Below are positions 13,071-13,392 of a stretch of 13,392 bases of DNA, piece after piece. The stretch covers positions 1 to 13,392 of the forward strand of contig JAJDTQ010000225.1 of the NCBI GenBank assembly GCA_022827045.1, in the 5' to 3' direction. The notes beneath the pieces are model-generated. The model did not search any database and had not been told where the DNA came from. It saw nothing but the letters and a program-made list of their open reading frames with translations. The position numbers and the translations under genes are program-made. The stretch's first letter is position 1. Each line of letters starts with the position of its first letter. The DNA comes from Candidatus Binatia bacterium (GTDB lineage Bacteria; Desulfobacterota_B; Binatia; UBA9968; JAJDTQ01).

Positions 13071-13351
13071 ATGGTCGAAGCCATCCCCTTCGACACTCAT
13101 CGGTTTGTGAAGCGCCTGACCGAAAGCGGCTTCACCGGCCGGCCGAGACCCTCGCCGAAGATCATGTCGCCCTCCTCAACGCCAACCTCGCCACCAAAGC
13201 CGATATCGCCGCGGTCAAGGCCGACATCGAAACCTTGCGGCAGCGGACCACGGCCAGCATCGAGGCGGTGAAGGCGGATCTTCTGAAATGGCTGTTCGGC
13301 CCGCTGATCGCCCAGGGCGGCTTGATCGTCGCTCTCGTCAAACTTCCATAG
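13071..13351 (+). pseudogene. Frameshifted DUF1640/CCDC90-like coiled-coil membrane protein
   Basis: The ATG at 13071 begins VEAIPFDTHRFVKRLTESGFT, the typical start of small bacterial DUF1640 (CCDC90-like) proteins. After FT the match moves to another frame and continues as AETLAEDHVALLNANLATKA, then a coiled coil (ADIAAVKADIETLRQR), then a C-terminal membrane segment (WLFGPLIAQGGLIVALVKL), ending with TAG at 13349-13351. Between the two halves there are 5 bases where the family pattern would need about 9 (TERQAE-like), near 13135-13143. A 4-base loss, or an equivalent frame change, would explain this. The original frame runs on as Pro/Ser-rich nonsense to 13271. It could also be a sequencing error. 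The family role is unknown; members are predicted membrane-anchored coiled coils. Confidence 0.7.
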
Positions 13352-13392
13352 CCCGGCGCCTTGTCCCGGGCCTTCGATTCCCGGTCATGACC

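Overview
The window is GC-rich DNA with alphaproteobacterial-looking proteins, judged from family resemblance (MobF relaxase, DUF7146/Toprim, DUF4326, DUF1640-like and Calx-beta autotransporter families), not from a marker gene. It looks like part of a conjugative or integrative element carrying a surface-protein cargo. No rRNA, tRNA, CRISPR array or insertion sequence was recognised.

Left part (1-2347, + strand): the 3' end of a Toprim/DUF7146 primase-like gene, a DUF4326 gene and a 75-residue ORF lie head to tail and look like one operon. A pyrimidine-rich non-coding stretch (1433-1981) follows, then a short acidic ORF (1982-2347). From memory, that ORF resembles the N-terminal part of larger DUF2493-type proteins common on alphaproteobacterial mobile elements. 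If so, it is a truncated remnant, and its end would mark the junction with the next module.

Middle (2348-9799): a P4-type tyrosine recombinase (2494-3774, +), probably read from a leaderless transcript, faces a very large autotransporter gene (3821-8641, -) across a hairpin. The autotransporter has a Calx-beta-type passenger, two copies of a cysteine-bounded Trp-rich insert and a C-terminal outer-membrane beta-barrel. Its signal peptide is clear, but it is encoded upstream of the only conventional in-frame start codon. Further upstream are 11 perfect copies of the pentamer CGGCT (GAGCC-type on the coding strand). Beyond them is an ATG with a good Shine-Dalgarno that is out of frame at 11 copies; 10 or 13 copies would put it in frame. 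This is the layout of a phase-variable surface protein caught OFF, or of a gene that has lost its start. About 0.8 kb beyond it has no convincing gene but holds inverted and direct repeats.

Right part (9800-13392): a 1019-residue MobF (TrwC/TraA-like) relaxase-helicase on the - strand. Upstream of it is a short hairpin-rich spacer that could hold oriT, then a frameshifted DUF1640/CCDC90-like coiled-coil gene on the + strand.

Taken together, the relaxase and Toprim/DUF genes form the transfer and maintenance side, the recombinase moves or inserts a module, and the switchable autotransporter is the likely cargo. Family calls come from visible motifs and memory; no searches were run.
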